Origin: an uncultured Bryobacterales bacterium
GTDB lineage: Bacteria > Acidobacteriota > Terriglobia > Bryobacterales > Bryobacteraceae
Assembly: GCA_937959285.1 (NCBI GenBank)
Contig: CALGAR010000133.1
Span: 1 to 64,000 of the forward strand
Length of the DNA stretch: 64,000 nt
Direction of reading: 5' to 3'
Part shown: piece by piece, positions 41,600 to 50,532 of the stretch
How the letters are laid out: every line of letters starts with the position of its first letter
How positions within the stretch are numbered: position 1 is the first letter of the stretch
The notes under the pieces: model-generated
Seen by the model: the letters and a program-made list of their open reading frames with translations, nothing else
Told to the model about the DNA's origin: nothing
The model's database searches: none
Translations under genes and position numbers: made by a program

Positions 41600-44083
41600 A
41601 TGGCCGACACGGAGAATCAGGAAGTACCGCTTTACGGCGAGATGATCATTGAGGCGACAAAGAAGAGCGGCAGAGGCAAAGCAGCTCAGAAATACAACTG
41701 GCCGATTGCCTACAAATGGATCGCGATGGGAACACTCATGATCTATACAGCCGTAGGGAGCACAACTGTGCATGTTGCGTACGGCCAGGAGCCTCCCACA
41801 GTCCCGGGGACTCCTTCCCGATCCAGGCACAACCAGCAGGAACAGGGCGTCAGGCGTTTTGACATCCCTGCAGGGCTTCTGGAACAGGTTTTGGGAGCTT
41901 TCGCAAATGAAACCGAGTTGCGCGTACAATTTACGAGCGAAGGACTCAAGAGCCTGTCCTCTCCCGGCGTCTCCGGACTCTATACGCCCGAGGGCGCGTT
42001 AGCAAAGATACTGGAAGGCACCGGCGCCCTATATCGTTTCACCGCGCCGAACATCGTCGCAATCGAATTGCGAGGTCCCGATGCGGCGTTGACAGTCACC
42101 GAGAGGGCGCCGCTTTCGTCTGTGAAGTACACGGAGCCCCTGCGCGATGTGCCGCAGACCATCTCTGTGATTCCTCAATCTGTAATCCAGGAACAGGGCG
42201 CAACGACGTTACGTGACGTCCTACGCAACGTTCCCGGGCTCACGATTGCCGCTGGGGAGGGCGGCGCGCCGGCGGGCGACAACCTGACTCTTCGCGGATT
42301 CAGCGCCCGAAACGACATCTTCGTCGACGGCGTTCGCGACCTCGGCCCACAGTCACGCGATCCCTTCAATTTGGAGCAGGTGGAGGTAGTGAAGGGACCT
42401 CAGTCGGCCTACACCGGCAGAGGCTCGACGGGCGGCTCCATCAACATGGTGAGCAAGTCACCAACGCTCAACCCGCTGTACGGCTTCTCACTGAGCTTCG
42501 GCACTGATCGCACGAAGCGATTGACGGGAGATCTGAACCATCCAATCAGGCAGCTCGGCGAGAGAACGGCCTTCCGCCTGAACTTTATGGTTCATGAATC
42601 CGGCGTTGCCGGCCGGGACGTGGTCGAGAACCAGCGGTGGGGTGTAGCCCCCTCCTTGGCCTTCAACCTGGCGCGCCCGACCCGATTCACCGTCAGCACC
42701 TTCCATATGCGCCAGGACAACATTCCCGATTACGGAATTCCCTGGGTAACCAACAATCACGAGGTACTCGCCGATTACCGCGATCGTCCCGCCCCTGTCC
42801 CCCGGGACAGCTTCTACGGCCTTAAGTCCCGCGACTACGAGCACCTCGGCTCGGACATGGCGACACTCCGCTTCGAGCACGACTTCAGTGATACGCTGAA
42901 CCTACGCAGCCAGGGACGCTTCGGGCGATCCACGCGCGACTCCATTACAACTGCGCCTCGCTTTGCCGACCCCAACTCGCTAGTAATTAATCGCAACGGA
43001 CCAGCCTGGCTCACGAAAGACACGATCTGGGATAACCAGACAGACCTCCGCGCCGGCTTCAACACTGGACGGATCAATCACGCCACAGTGACGGGCTTCA
43101 ACCTTTCCCGCGAGGAGAACGAACGCATCGGACGCACGGTAACCGGCGCGCCCACTACGACGCTGTTGAATCCCGACCCGAACCAGCCCTTCCAAGGCGT
43201 TATCACGGTAAACCCGACAGTCGGAAAGGCTACTGCAAATTCCCAAGCCGTCTATGCTTTCGACACAGTCAAGCTGGGCGAACGCTTTCAATTGAACGGC
43301 GGAGTTCGATGGGATCGTTTTGACGTCAATGGCGTGAACACGAATGGAAACCCGCTGGTGCGGACGGACAACATGGTGAGCACGCGCGCCAGCGCGGTGT
43401 ACAAGCCAGTCGCGCCGGGAAGCATCTACGTCTCCTATGGGACTTCGCTCAATCCTTCCCTGGAAGGTCTCACGTATCAGCCTGCTGATACCTCGACCGA
43501 GCCCGAGAAGACTTACACGGTGGAAGCGGGCACCAAGTGGGATCTGCTCGAATCCCGCCTTTCGCTGAGCGGAGCCGTGTTCCGCGTGGACAAGAAGAAC
43601 GCCCGAACGCCTGGTCTGCTTCCCGACGATCCGCCAATCGTCCTGGACGGCACGCAGCGGGTAAACGGCGTCGAACTCGGCATCAGCGGCACACTTCGCC
43701 GGGATTTGACACTGTACGGAGGCTACACCTTTATGGACGCCAAGATTGTCCGCTCGAACACTCCGGGGGAAACAGGACGGACGATGCAGAACACACCGAG
43801 AAACTCGGTCAGTATGTGGAGCACGTACCGGTTCCGTCGACTTACCTTAGGAGGAGGAATCCGTGCCTTCGGGAAGCGGTACGGAAACAATACAAACACC
43901 CGGTGGGTGGACAGCTATTGGACGGCGGACGCGATGGTCTCCTACCCGGTCTCGAGGAAACTCGATCTTCGCCTCAATCTGTTCAACCTCAACGACGCGT
44001 ATTACTTCGATCGCCTTGGTGGCGGCCATCTCGTCCCCGGAGCCGGCCGGTCGGCAATGATCAGCACTAACTTCCGGTTCTAA
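41600..44083 (+). CDS. TonB-dependent siderophore receptor with N-terminal signalling (STN) domain
   Basis: 827 residues. Start ATG 41600 chosen for GAGGAGGAT just upstream; the open frame to 41495 lacks a ribosome-binding site. A long signal region (residues 1-60, with hydrophobic MGTLMIYTAVG) precedes an STN domain at about 85-155 (RRFDIPAGLLEQVLGAFAN, LEGTGALYRF). Plug at about 180-300 (SSVKYTEPLRDVPQTISVIP, LRGFSARNDIFVDGVRD, STGGSINMVSK), then a barrel ending NLFNLNDAYYFD and a terminal Phe. FpvA/FhuA-like ferric-siderophore uptake. STN receptors usually signal to an anti-sigma/ECF pair, but none is nearby. Confidence 0.93.
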   Translation: MADTENQEVPLYGEMIIEATKKSGRGKAAQKYNWPIAYKWIAMGTLMIYTAVGSTTVHVAYGQEPPTVPGTPSRSRHNQQEQGVRRFDIPAGLLEQVLGAFANETELRVQFTSEGLKSLSSPGVSGLYTPEGALAKILEGTGALYRFTAPNIVAIELRGPDAALTVTERAPLSSVKYTEPLRDVPQTISVIPQSVIQEQGATTLRDVLRNVPGLTIAAGEGGAPAGDNLTLRGFSARNDIFVDGVRDLGPQSRDPFNLEQVEVVKGPQSAYTGRGSTGGSINMVSKSPTLNPLYGFSLSFGTDRTKRLTGDLNHPIRQLGERTAFRLNFMVHESGVAGRDVVENQRWGVAPSLAFNLARPTRFTVSTFHMRQDNIPDYGIPWVTNNHEVLADYRDRPAPVPRDSFYGLKSRDYEHLGSDMATLRFEHDFSDTLNLRSQGRFGRSTRDSITTAPRFADPNSLVINRNGPAWLTKDTIWDNQTDLRAGFNTGRINHATVTGFNLSREENERIGRTVTGAPTTTLLNPDPNQPFQGVITVNPTVGKATANSQAVYAFDTVKLGERFQLNGGVRWDRFDVNGVNTNGNPLVRTDNMVSTRASAVYKPVAPGSIYVSYGTSLNPSLEGLTYQPADTSTEPEKTYTVEAGTKWDLLESRLSLSGAVFRVDKKNARTPGLLPDDPPIVLDGTQRVNGVELGISGTLRRDLTLYGGYTFMDAKIVRSNTPGETGRTMQNTPRNSVSMWSTYRFRRLTLGGGIRAFGKRYGNNTNTRWVDSYWTADAMVSYPVSRKLDLRLNLFNLNDAYYFDRLGGGHLVPGAGRSAMISTNFRF

Positions 44084-44094
44084 GAGTACGAACT

Positions 44095-44775
44095 ATGTTA
44101 CTGCAAATACCCGACGTACTTAGTCCCGAGGAAGTTGCGGAGTGCCGGAAGGCGTTGGACGCCGCGGAGTGGGTTGATGGCCGGGTTACAGCCGGCTATC
44201 AATCCGCCAAGGCCAAGAACAACGAACAGCTTCCGGAAGATCATCCAACTGCAAGGCAGATCGGCGATCTCATCTTGCGGGCGCTTGAGCGCAATCCGAT
44301 GTTCATGGCTGCCGCCCTGCCCTCAAAAGTCTTCCCGCCCCTGTTCAACCGATACCGGGGCGGCCAGTCTTTCGGCACGCACGTTGACAACGCAATCCGG
44401 CAGGTGAACGGCACTCCACATCGTGTTCGCACCGATCTCTCCGCGACTCTGTTCTTTGCAGAGCCCAGCGAGTATGACGGCGGCGAGCTCGTAATCGAAG
44501 ACACGTATGGAGTTCATACAGTCAAGCTCCCCGCCGGTCATATGGTCCTGTACCCGTCCACGAGCCTGCATCACGTGCGTCCAGTCACACGCGGTGCGCG
44601 TGTCTGCTCCTTCTTCTGGATCCAAAGCATGGTAAGAGACGACGGCAAGAGGACCTTGCTGTTCGACCTCGACCTGGCCGTGCAGCGCCTCAGCGAGGAC
44701 GTGCCGGATCACGCTGCAATCGTGCAGCTGACAGGCGTCTATCACAACCTGTTACGGCGCTGGGCCGAAGTGTAA
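44095..44775 (+). CDS. piuC: Fe(II)/2-oxoglutarate-dependent PKHD-type hydroxylase (PiuC/YbiX-like)
   Basis: 226 residues, starting 12 nt after the receptor gene. 2-oxoglutarate dioxygenase fold with the iron triad His96 and Asp98 (FGTHVDNAI) and His159 (SLHHVRPVTRGAR), plus the arginine expected to hold 2-oxoglutarate. LLQIPDVLSPEEVAECRK and LSATLFFAEPSEYDGGELVIED are diagnostic of YbiX/PiuC. In other bacteria piuC lies next to a siderophore receptor gene (piuA/fiu), as here. Its reaction is not settled. Confidence 0.93.
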   Translation: MLLQIPDVLSPEEVAECRKALDAAEWVDGRVTAGYQSAKAKNNEQLPEDHPTARQIGDLILRALERNPMFMAAALPSKVFPPLFNRYRGGQSFGTHVDNAIRQVNGTPHRVRTDLSATLFFAEPSEYDGGELVIEDTYGVHTVKLPAGHMVLYPSTSLHHVRPVTRGARVCSFFWIQSMVRDDGKRTLLFDLDLAVQRLSEDVPDHAAIVQLTGVYHNLLRRWAEV

Positions 44776-44800
44776 GCCGCTGGGGTGGAGTGGGGATCGC

Positions 44801-45970
<1,170 letters not shown>

Positions 45971-46017
45971 GGAATTTCGGAGGAGGTCCAGCCGGCAACC
46001 TCCTCCTCGGACGCTGG

Positions 46018-46749
46018 CTATCTCAACAGAGAAGCGACTTCCTCCAATGCTGCAAAACACTCACGCAGCCAGGTTCGGCAATACCTGCGCTCGGTGAAAC
46101 CAAAGTTTCCACCCTGATTCTCCGAGAACGCGGTAAAGGAAACGCTGGCGCGATCTACAGATTGGTAAACCGCAGGGTCGAGCGCAGGGAAGGTGATCTC
46201 GCGCGCTCCAATCGCCTGAAGCTCCTCGCGGATCTTAGACTGATCGTAAATCTCAAACTTCGGAGCCACGCCGAGATTCTTCACGATGACATAATCGGCA
46301 TCGCGCCCAAGCGCGGCGAAACACTCCTTCAAGTGTCCGACGCTGTCAACCGCCCCGCCAAGGACGTACACGACGGTGATGCCGAGCCGGTCCGCTTCAG
46401 CTTCCTCCAGAGCTCCGCCTCGATAGAGCCAGCTTTTTACATCCGCACCCGAGCGAGCGCCCAGGTCGACAAGCGCAACGGGCTTCCCTCCCCCATCCAT
46501 CAGGTAATCGAGCACGGGCGCTACGCTCGCGGCGTCCGACACGTCAACGGGCGCCGTTTCGTTTGGATGGAACCGAAGCAACTGTCCCAGAGGACCTTCG
46601 GCGTCGAAAGCGCGGAACTCGATATCGCGAGCATTCAAGAAGTCGGCGATAACCCGGGCTACAGTGGTCTTGCCGACTCCGCCTTTCTCCCCGTGAGTGA
46701 GGATCAGGCGCGGTTTGGAAGAGTTGTTGGTGTTCTTCTGTTGATTCAT
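46018..46749 (-). CDS. Orphan ParA/MinD-like deviant Walker ATPase
   Basis: 243 residues. Deviant Walker A HGEKGGVGKTTVAR (residues about 18-30), Walker A' Asp in DAEGPLGQLLRF and Walker B VALVDLGARSGADV are clear. It resembles the TraL/MobD-type nucleotide-binding proteins of conjugal elements more than chromosomal ParA: it is short, has VLGGAVDSVGHLKECF and lacks the C-terminal membrane helix of MinD. It starts 3 nt after a small DNA-binding gene, with no ParB and no parS-like cluster visible. Function (positioning, plasmid/ICE relic, or other) is undetermined. Confidence 0.8.
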   Translation of the reverse strand: MNQQKNTNNSSKPRLILTHGEKGGVGKTTVARVIADFLNARDIEFRAFDAEGPLGQLLRFHPNETAPVDVSDAASVAPVLDYLMDGGGKPVALVDLGARSGADVKSWLYRGGALEEAEADRLGITVVYVLGGAVDSVGHLKECFAALGRDADYVIVKNLGVAPKFEIYDQSKIREELQAIGAREITFPALDPAVYQSVDRASVSFTAFSENQGGNFGFTERRYCRTWLRECFAALEEVASLLR

Positions 46750-46752
46750 TGG

Positions 46753-47229
46753 TCAAAGTTCTTCTATTCGGGAAAAAGGATGCGTTCGTGAGGCAACGTA
46801 TCTGTTTTTGGGATCCGGCCGGTTCAACAGCTTCCGCCTGGCGCCCGGCGTAAGCTGTCCGAGGATCCGGAGCGAAGCAGCTACCCAGCACGGGACAGCG
46901 CTCGTGCCGGCAAGCCACGCCTGAACAACCTCGGGCGTATAACCGAACAGCGAGGCGAATTCCGCCTCGGAAACACCGACTCTCTCCATCTCCCGGCGGA
47001 AGGCGTGCGGTGGCAGCCCTCTCCTCTGAGCGCCTTCCTGGTGCTGCGCTGCTTCCCGCCCTCGAACGGAGCCGGATCCGGTCCTGATCTTGCCGATCGC
47101 AGCTTCCAATGCATCGAGCAAATCCAGAATGGTTTCGTCCACACACTTCTCTGCGTTTGCTTGCCGAACCTGGCTCGATGCCTCAGACCAGTCAGACAGC
47201 AGGAGACCCTCAAAGCTGACGGACACCAC
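46753..47229 (-). CDS. Helix-turn-helix protein paired with the ParA-like ATPase
   Basis: 158 residues from GTG 47229; start is uncertain, as no strong ribosome-binding site is visible. Residues about 75-140 contain a likely HTH (MERVGVSEAEFASLFGYTPEVVQAWLAG, then LRILGQLT), spaced as in XRE-like or KorA/DNA-binding partners: FASLFGYTPEVVQ is close to LASLLGVSPSTVS. The N-terminal half is helical and charged. Directly precedes the ParA-like gene on the same strand, so the two form a unit, most simply an adaptor or regulator plus its ATPase. Confidence 0.68.
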   Translation of the reverse strand: MVSVSFEGLLLSDWSEASSQVRQANAEKCVDETILDLLDALEAAIGKIRTGSGSVRGREAAQHQEGAQRRGLPPHAFRREMERVGVSEAEFASLFGYTPEVVQAWLAGTSAVPCWVAASLRILGQLTPGARRKLLNRPDPKNRYVASRTHPFSRIEEL

Positions 47230-47504
47230 AGCTCACAGAGGCCGCTGCCGGCAAGACGAAAAGCGCGTTCGCTTCCGGAGCGACGATGTGCGTCCGGGCG
47301 GCCCCGCCGCCGTTGACGGTTAAATATCGTTCACACGTCATCTGCATCAGTTGTTGAATGCCTGGGTGTAAGCAATATCGTACCGCAAAGCGGACAGAGG
47401 GGCCCCGTCGCGCCCGCCGCCGCTGACGCACTTTCCGGTATTGAGGACTCCGGGGGCCGCGTCTAGAAGTAGAGAGTGAACTATCTCGTACCATCGGAGG
47501 CCTT
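47230..47504. other. Divergent intergenic region with repeated AATATCGT(T/A)C motif
   Basis: 275 nt between the HTH/ParA unit and the DUF2795 gene. AATATCGTTC (47323-47332) and AATATCGTAC (47374-47383) recur 51 bp apart, and a related ATCTCGTACC follows near 47484. They could be operator sites for the HTH protein or promoter parts. No gene seen. Confidence 0.35.
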
Positions 47505-47699
47505 ATGGCAAAAGTAAATCCCATCCAAGTGCAAAAATTCCTGGGCGGCCTGGACTATCCCGTGGCGAAAAAGGACTTAGTGAAACACGCGCGCGAACAC
47601 GGTGCGGATGAAAGCCTCGTTTCGACCCTGGACCGTCTTCCTGAGCAAAAGTTCGAGACACCAGCAGACGTGAGTAAGGCAATCGGACACATCAAGTAG
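47505..47699 (+). CDS. DUF2795-family small protein
   Basis: 64 residues, ATG 47505 after CGGAGG. Matches DUF2795: VQKFLGGLDYPVAKKDLVKHAREHGADESLVSTLDRLPEQ, an all-helical domain often found as a single module in Acidobacteria and Actinobacteria. Function unknown; the fold resembles small DNA-associated helical domains. A strong hairpin follows 29 nt after the stop. Confidence 0.87.
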   Translation: MAKVNPIQVQKFLGGLDYPVAKKDLVKHAREHGADESLVSTLDRLPEQKFETPADVSKAIGHIK

Positions 47700-47728
47700 C
47701 TAAGCAGCGCTCCACATATCGGGTGGTT

Positions 47729-47759
47729 GCCCTGCTGGCGCCTATCGCGTCAGCAGGGC
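47729..47759 (+). terminator. Strong hairpin after the DUF2795 gene
   Basis: GCCCTGCTGGCG (47729-47740) pairs with CGTCAGCAGGGC (47748-47759) over 12 bp with one G-U pair and a 7-nt loop, followed by ATTTCT. Likely an intrinsic terminator. Confidence 0.72.
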
Positions 47760-47982
47760 ATTTCTCCGTCAGCCCAAGTCGGCTATACTCAGGGTCGACA
47801 GATATGAGCGGGACGGCGAGCAACCCGAATCCCTCAAGATCCTGCCAAGCAACGCAAGCTCGACCAGTAACGCATCCCAGCAGCGAGAGCCTCAGGCGCG
47901 CTGCCGGAAGTGATACTTACCTCTGCCCCGCCGTTACCTGCCGGGGCGACGTCTCGCAACCAGCAAGTCAGAAGGAGCTGAT
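47760..47982 (+). other. Gene-free leader upstream of the tandem-STN gene
   Basis: 223 nt between the terminator and GTG 47983. A TATACT (47784-47789) could be a -10, giving a leader of about 190 nt. GCCCCG (47927-47932) and CGGGGC near 47942-47947 can pair. I do not recognise a known riboswitch. AAGGAG lies at 47972-47977. Confidence 0.35.
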
Positions 47983-48831
47983 GTGGAAATGAGCGCTTTT
48001 ACACGCAGCACGGTGCACAATTTGCTGAAGGTTTGTTTCCGCCTCTCAGTCGTATTTGCAGTATCGATGGGTTTATACGCGCAAGCATTGATGGAAATTG
48101 AGGTTTCGGATCACCGTCCCCTCGCCGCAGCGCTGGAGAAGCTGCAGGCGCTGACGGGAGTGCCAATCAACTACGAAGATGTTCCCTACGAGAACGCTGC
48201 CGATCTTGAGGACGTGTCGACGCCCGAACAACGCCTTCAGCATCCAGGCTACCGTCTGCTGGTGCCGCGCAAAGGTCGCATCCAAGCAACCGTCGACGCG
48301 CGCCCGCAAGCATCCCTGAGCGAAACGGCAGGAAGCGTACACGCGCTCCTCGCAAGCTACAGAGCGGCTGGATTGCCGGGAGACTTTCAGGTAGAGCAGG
48401 CCAACGGGATGATCTACGTGACTCCCGCCAAGGTCCTCAACCGCGCAGGAACTCTGCAAGAGGTCCAGCCCCGGATGGACACAGTCGTAACCATTCCTTA
48501 TGCCGAAGGAACAGCAATTGCGTGTGTCGAGGAGATTACCCGCGCCGTTTCGGCTGCGACAGGGGCAAAAATCGCGGTAGGAACGTTTCCTTTTCTGGCT
48601 GCCACAAAGCGGGTCGCCTGCGGGGCGAACCGCGAGCCAGCACGCAACGTGCTGGCGGCGCTGCTGTCAAAACTGGCCGACACCCCTGCGTCCTACGACC
48701 TGCTGTTCGAACCCTTGACTGGCTACATGCTGAATCTGCGGTTTCTTGCGAGATCTGAGGAGCATTCCGCAGCAGCCGCGCCCGCGCCAGCACCTCCGAA
48801 TACTGCTTCACGCTTTTTTATAAAGCAGTGA
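47983..48831 (+). CDS. Secreted protein with two STN-like domains
   Basis: 282 residues from GTG 47983 (spacer 5 nt after GGAG; ATG 47989 is the alternative). Signal peptide to about residue 35. Residues about 37-110 (MEIEVSDHRPLAAALEKLQALTGVPINYEDVPY) and about 165-250 (IPYAEGTAIACVEEITRAVSAATGAKIA, LAALLSKLADT) both have the secretin/TonB short N-terminal pattern of a strand followed by a helix and a strand, with no barrel attached. A proline/alanine tail precedes FFIKQ, whose last codons and stop lie inside the 81-bp repeat at 48820. Function unknown. Confidence 0.68.
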   Translation: MEMSAFTRSTVHNLLKVCFRLSVVFAVSMGLYAQALMEIEVSDHRPLAAALEKLQALTGVPINYEDVPYENAADLEDVSTPEQRLQHPGYRLLVPRKGRIQATVDARPQASLSETAGSVHALLASYRAAGLPGDFQVEQANGMIYVTPAKVLNRAGTLQEVQPRMDTVVTIPYAEGTAIACVEEITRAVSAATGAKIAVGTFPFLAATKRVACGANREPARNVLAALLSKLADTPASYDLLFEPLTGYMLNLRFLARSEEHSAAAAPAPAPPNTASRFFIKQ

Positions 48832-48900
48832 GCACTGTTCAGGAGCGCTTCTTACTTCTTCTCAAAGCGGAGGGCCGCCGAGTTCACACAATAGCGCATC
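48820..48900. repeat. 81-bp direct repeat, copy 1 (copy of the msrB 3' end)
   Basis: Identical to 49976-50056 except three mismatches (78/81), 1156 bp apart. It covers the last codons of the upstream STN-like gene, an intervening stretch, and the reverse-strand code for the last 16 codons and stop of msrB. Its 5' edge begins ATAAAGCAGTGAGC. Confidence 0.93.
48852..48900 (-). pseudogene. Duplicated 3' remnant of msrB
   Basis: On the minus strand this 49-bp stretch reads MRYCVNSAALRFEKK and a stop, the same as the C-terminal 15 residues of the msrB product, including the catalytic-cysteine motif RYCVNS. It is not attached to the rest of an msrB gene; immediately beyond 48900 similarity stops. 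A decaying duplicate, not a functional gene. Confidence 0.9.
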
Positions 48901-48977
48901 ATTTCGCGGCGACACGCAACCAGAGTTGGACGTTGAGAGGCTACCTGCTCTGGCCCACCCAAGTGCAGAATTACTAT

Positions 48978-48998
48978 CCTGATTTGGGTCAAATCAGG
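48978..48998. promoter_or_regulatory. Perfect 9-bp inverted repeat before the HEAT-repeat gene
   Basis: CCTGATTTG-GGT-CAAATCAGG, 15 nt upstream of ATG 49013. Either a palindromic operator or a hairpin in the leader. Perfect 9-bp symmetry is unlikely by chance, but no known site matches. Confidence 0.45.
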
Positions 48999-49012
48999 TA
49001 CGGAGTGCTGTC

Positions 49013-49915
49013 ATGGTGATTCGAATGGCTGCTGCCACAATAGCACTCGTATCGTTGGCGATAGTGGCCTCGCCCTCGGCCGAGGTGCATTGCCGGGCCT
49101 GGGCTGTTATCTCCGACGCTCTTCAAAACGGTGAGCCCGAAGACCGGGCCTTCGCTGCCCAAATGCTTGGGCGCGTTGACGCCCCCGAAACCGTAGGACT
49201 GCTGTGCGAAGCTCTTCGGAGCCCTTCCCCCACAATTCGTGCGGCGGCCGCCAACGCATTTCGCACCACCCGACAGCCCGTTCCATCGGAGGTACTGGCG
49301 GCTTCCCTTATGAGCGAAACTGACCCCTGGGTCCGAATCCTGCTGGTCGAAGCGATTGCGCGTTCCACAGGCCCGCGGCGCGGGCAGATGATCCGGCCCG
49401 CGTTCCGCGATCCGGACGAGCGCGTTCGCCAGGTCGCCTACTCGCAGATATGGCTGCTGCCAAAGGAGGAGGCGCGGCAAATCCTCGAAGCCGAGTTGAC
49501 CGGCGAGTTGCCAGAAGATCGTCTCAGGACCGCGGAGTTCCTCGCCGCGATCAACGCGCCCAATGCTGCGGCCCGACGATCGCCACGTACTTCCATCCCT
49601 GATCCGAAGGCATCGCCGCCTGCACACGCGACGGCCGACATGTTGCGCGACGAGGATCCGCAAAGGCGAATTGCCGCGCTCCAGGCAATGGCCCGTTCCC
49701 GAGACTCCGGACTCCTCAGCGATGCCGAGAAGGTGTTCCTGGCCCCAGGGGAACACCCCGAGGTGACTGTTGCTGCGGCATCAGCAATCGCGGAAACGGC
49801 TGGCAGCAAGGCTCTGCCGCTGCTTGAGGCCGCTATTGACTCGGATCGAGCGGCTGTGCGCATTGCAGCTGCGGTCGAGCTGCTGCGGGATGTCCGCTTC
49901 CGGTCGAACCAGTAA
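49013..49915 (+). CDS. Exported HEAT-repeat protein
   Basis: 300 residues with a signal peptide (MVIRMAAATIALVSLAIVASPSA). The rest is a string of HEAT-like helical pairs, e.g. EDRAFAAQMLGRVDAPETVGLL, SPTIRAAAANAFRT, DERVRQVAYSQIWLL, DPQRRIAALQAMARS, HPEVTVAAASAIAETAGSKALPLLE and DRAAVRIAAAVELLRD. HEAT proteins are scaffolds for protein binding; some related lyases also have this fold, but no catalytic motif is evident. It lies between the two msrB-tail repeats, so it may have arrived or been enclosed by a local rearrangement. Confidence 0.84.
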   Translation: MVIRMAAATIALVSLAIVASPSAEVHCRAWAVISDALQNGEPEDRAFAAQMLGRVDAPETVGLLCEALRSPSPTIRAAAANAFRTTRQPVPSEVLAASLMSETDPWVRILLVEAIARSTGPRRGQMIRPAFRDPDERVRQVAYSQIWLLPKEEARQILEAELTGELPEDRLRTAEFLAAINAPNAAARRSPRTSIPDPKASPPAHATADMLRDEDPQRRIAALQAMARSRDSGLLSDAEKVFLAPGEHPEVTVAAASAIAETAGSKALPLLEAAIDSDRAAVRIAAAVELLRDVRFRSNQ

Positions 49916-49975
49916 GGATACGGGGCTTTCTGCGATGTGATGACCCGCCAGTGGCAGGGACACACCGGAAAATTC

Positions 49976-50056
49976 ATAAAGCAGTGAGCACTGTTCAGAA
50001 CCGCTTCTTACTTCTTCTCAAAGCGGAGGGCCGCCGAGTTTACACAATAGCGCATC
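49976..50056. repeat. 81-bp direct repeat, copy 2 (within msrB 3' end)
   Basis: Second copy of the repeat at 48820-48900. This one belongs to the intact msrB gene: it includes the stop codon at 50008-50010 and codons for the last 15 residues. Confidence 0.93.
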
Positions 50057-50400
50057 CCCGTAGGTTGCGGTCCGTCCGGAAAAACATGCCCGAGATGAGA
50101 CTCGCACCGCTTGCATAGGATCTCGGTGCGGACCATGCCATGAGAAAGGTCCGTTTCCGTTTCGAGGCTATCCTCCGATGCCGGCGCCGTGAAGCTGGGC
50201 CATCCGGAACCGGAATCGTACTTCGTGGTTGAAGCAAAGAGGATGTTGCCGCAAGCGGCGCAACGGTAGATCCCCTCCTCGTAATGCTTGTTGTACTTGC
50301 CAGTAAAGGGCGGCTCCGTACCTTTTTCCCGCATGATCCGGTAGGTTTCCGGATCCAGCTCGGATCGCCATTGTTCTTCGCTCTTGCGGATCTTCTCCAT
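50008..50400 (-). CDS. msrB: Peptide methionine sulfoxide reductase MsrB
   Basis: Reduces the R-epimer of methionine sulfoxide in proteins. 130 residues from ATG 50400 (GAGAGG upstream); the frame extends 12 nt further to ATG 50412. The Zn site is CAAC (Cys47, Cys50) and CKRC (Cys96, Cys99); catalytic Cys119 is in GMRYCVNSAALRF. No signal peptide, so cytoplasmic, unlike the MsrA of this window. Its 3' end is duplicated 1156 bp away. Divergent from the M16 operon. Confidence 0.96.
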   Translation of the reverse strand: MEKIRKSEEQWRSELDPETYRIMREKGTEPPFTGKYNKHYEEGIYRCAACGNILFASTTKYDSGSGWPSFTAPASEDSLETETDLSHGMVRTEILCKRCESHLGHVFPDGPQPTGMRYCVNSAALRFEKK

Positions 50401-50532
50401 AAGGCCTCTCATTTCGTGGTGGTATGAATACCGCGGAGACTCCGGCTGTTCCAGGTTTGTGACAGCCGGATGGTCCGCAAACGGCTACAATGTAATGGTA
50501 CATCTGAATATCCTCCTGCCTTCCGGAGCAAT

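Noticed and set aside
46544..47146. 200-codon minus-strand frame across the ParA/HTH junction
   Set aside because: Overlaps both real genes in another frame and is Arg-rich.
47723..47992. 89-codon plus-strand frame over the terminator and leader
   Set aside because: Crosses the strong hairpin at 47729-47759 and has low-complexity composition; no family.
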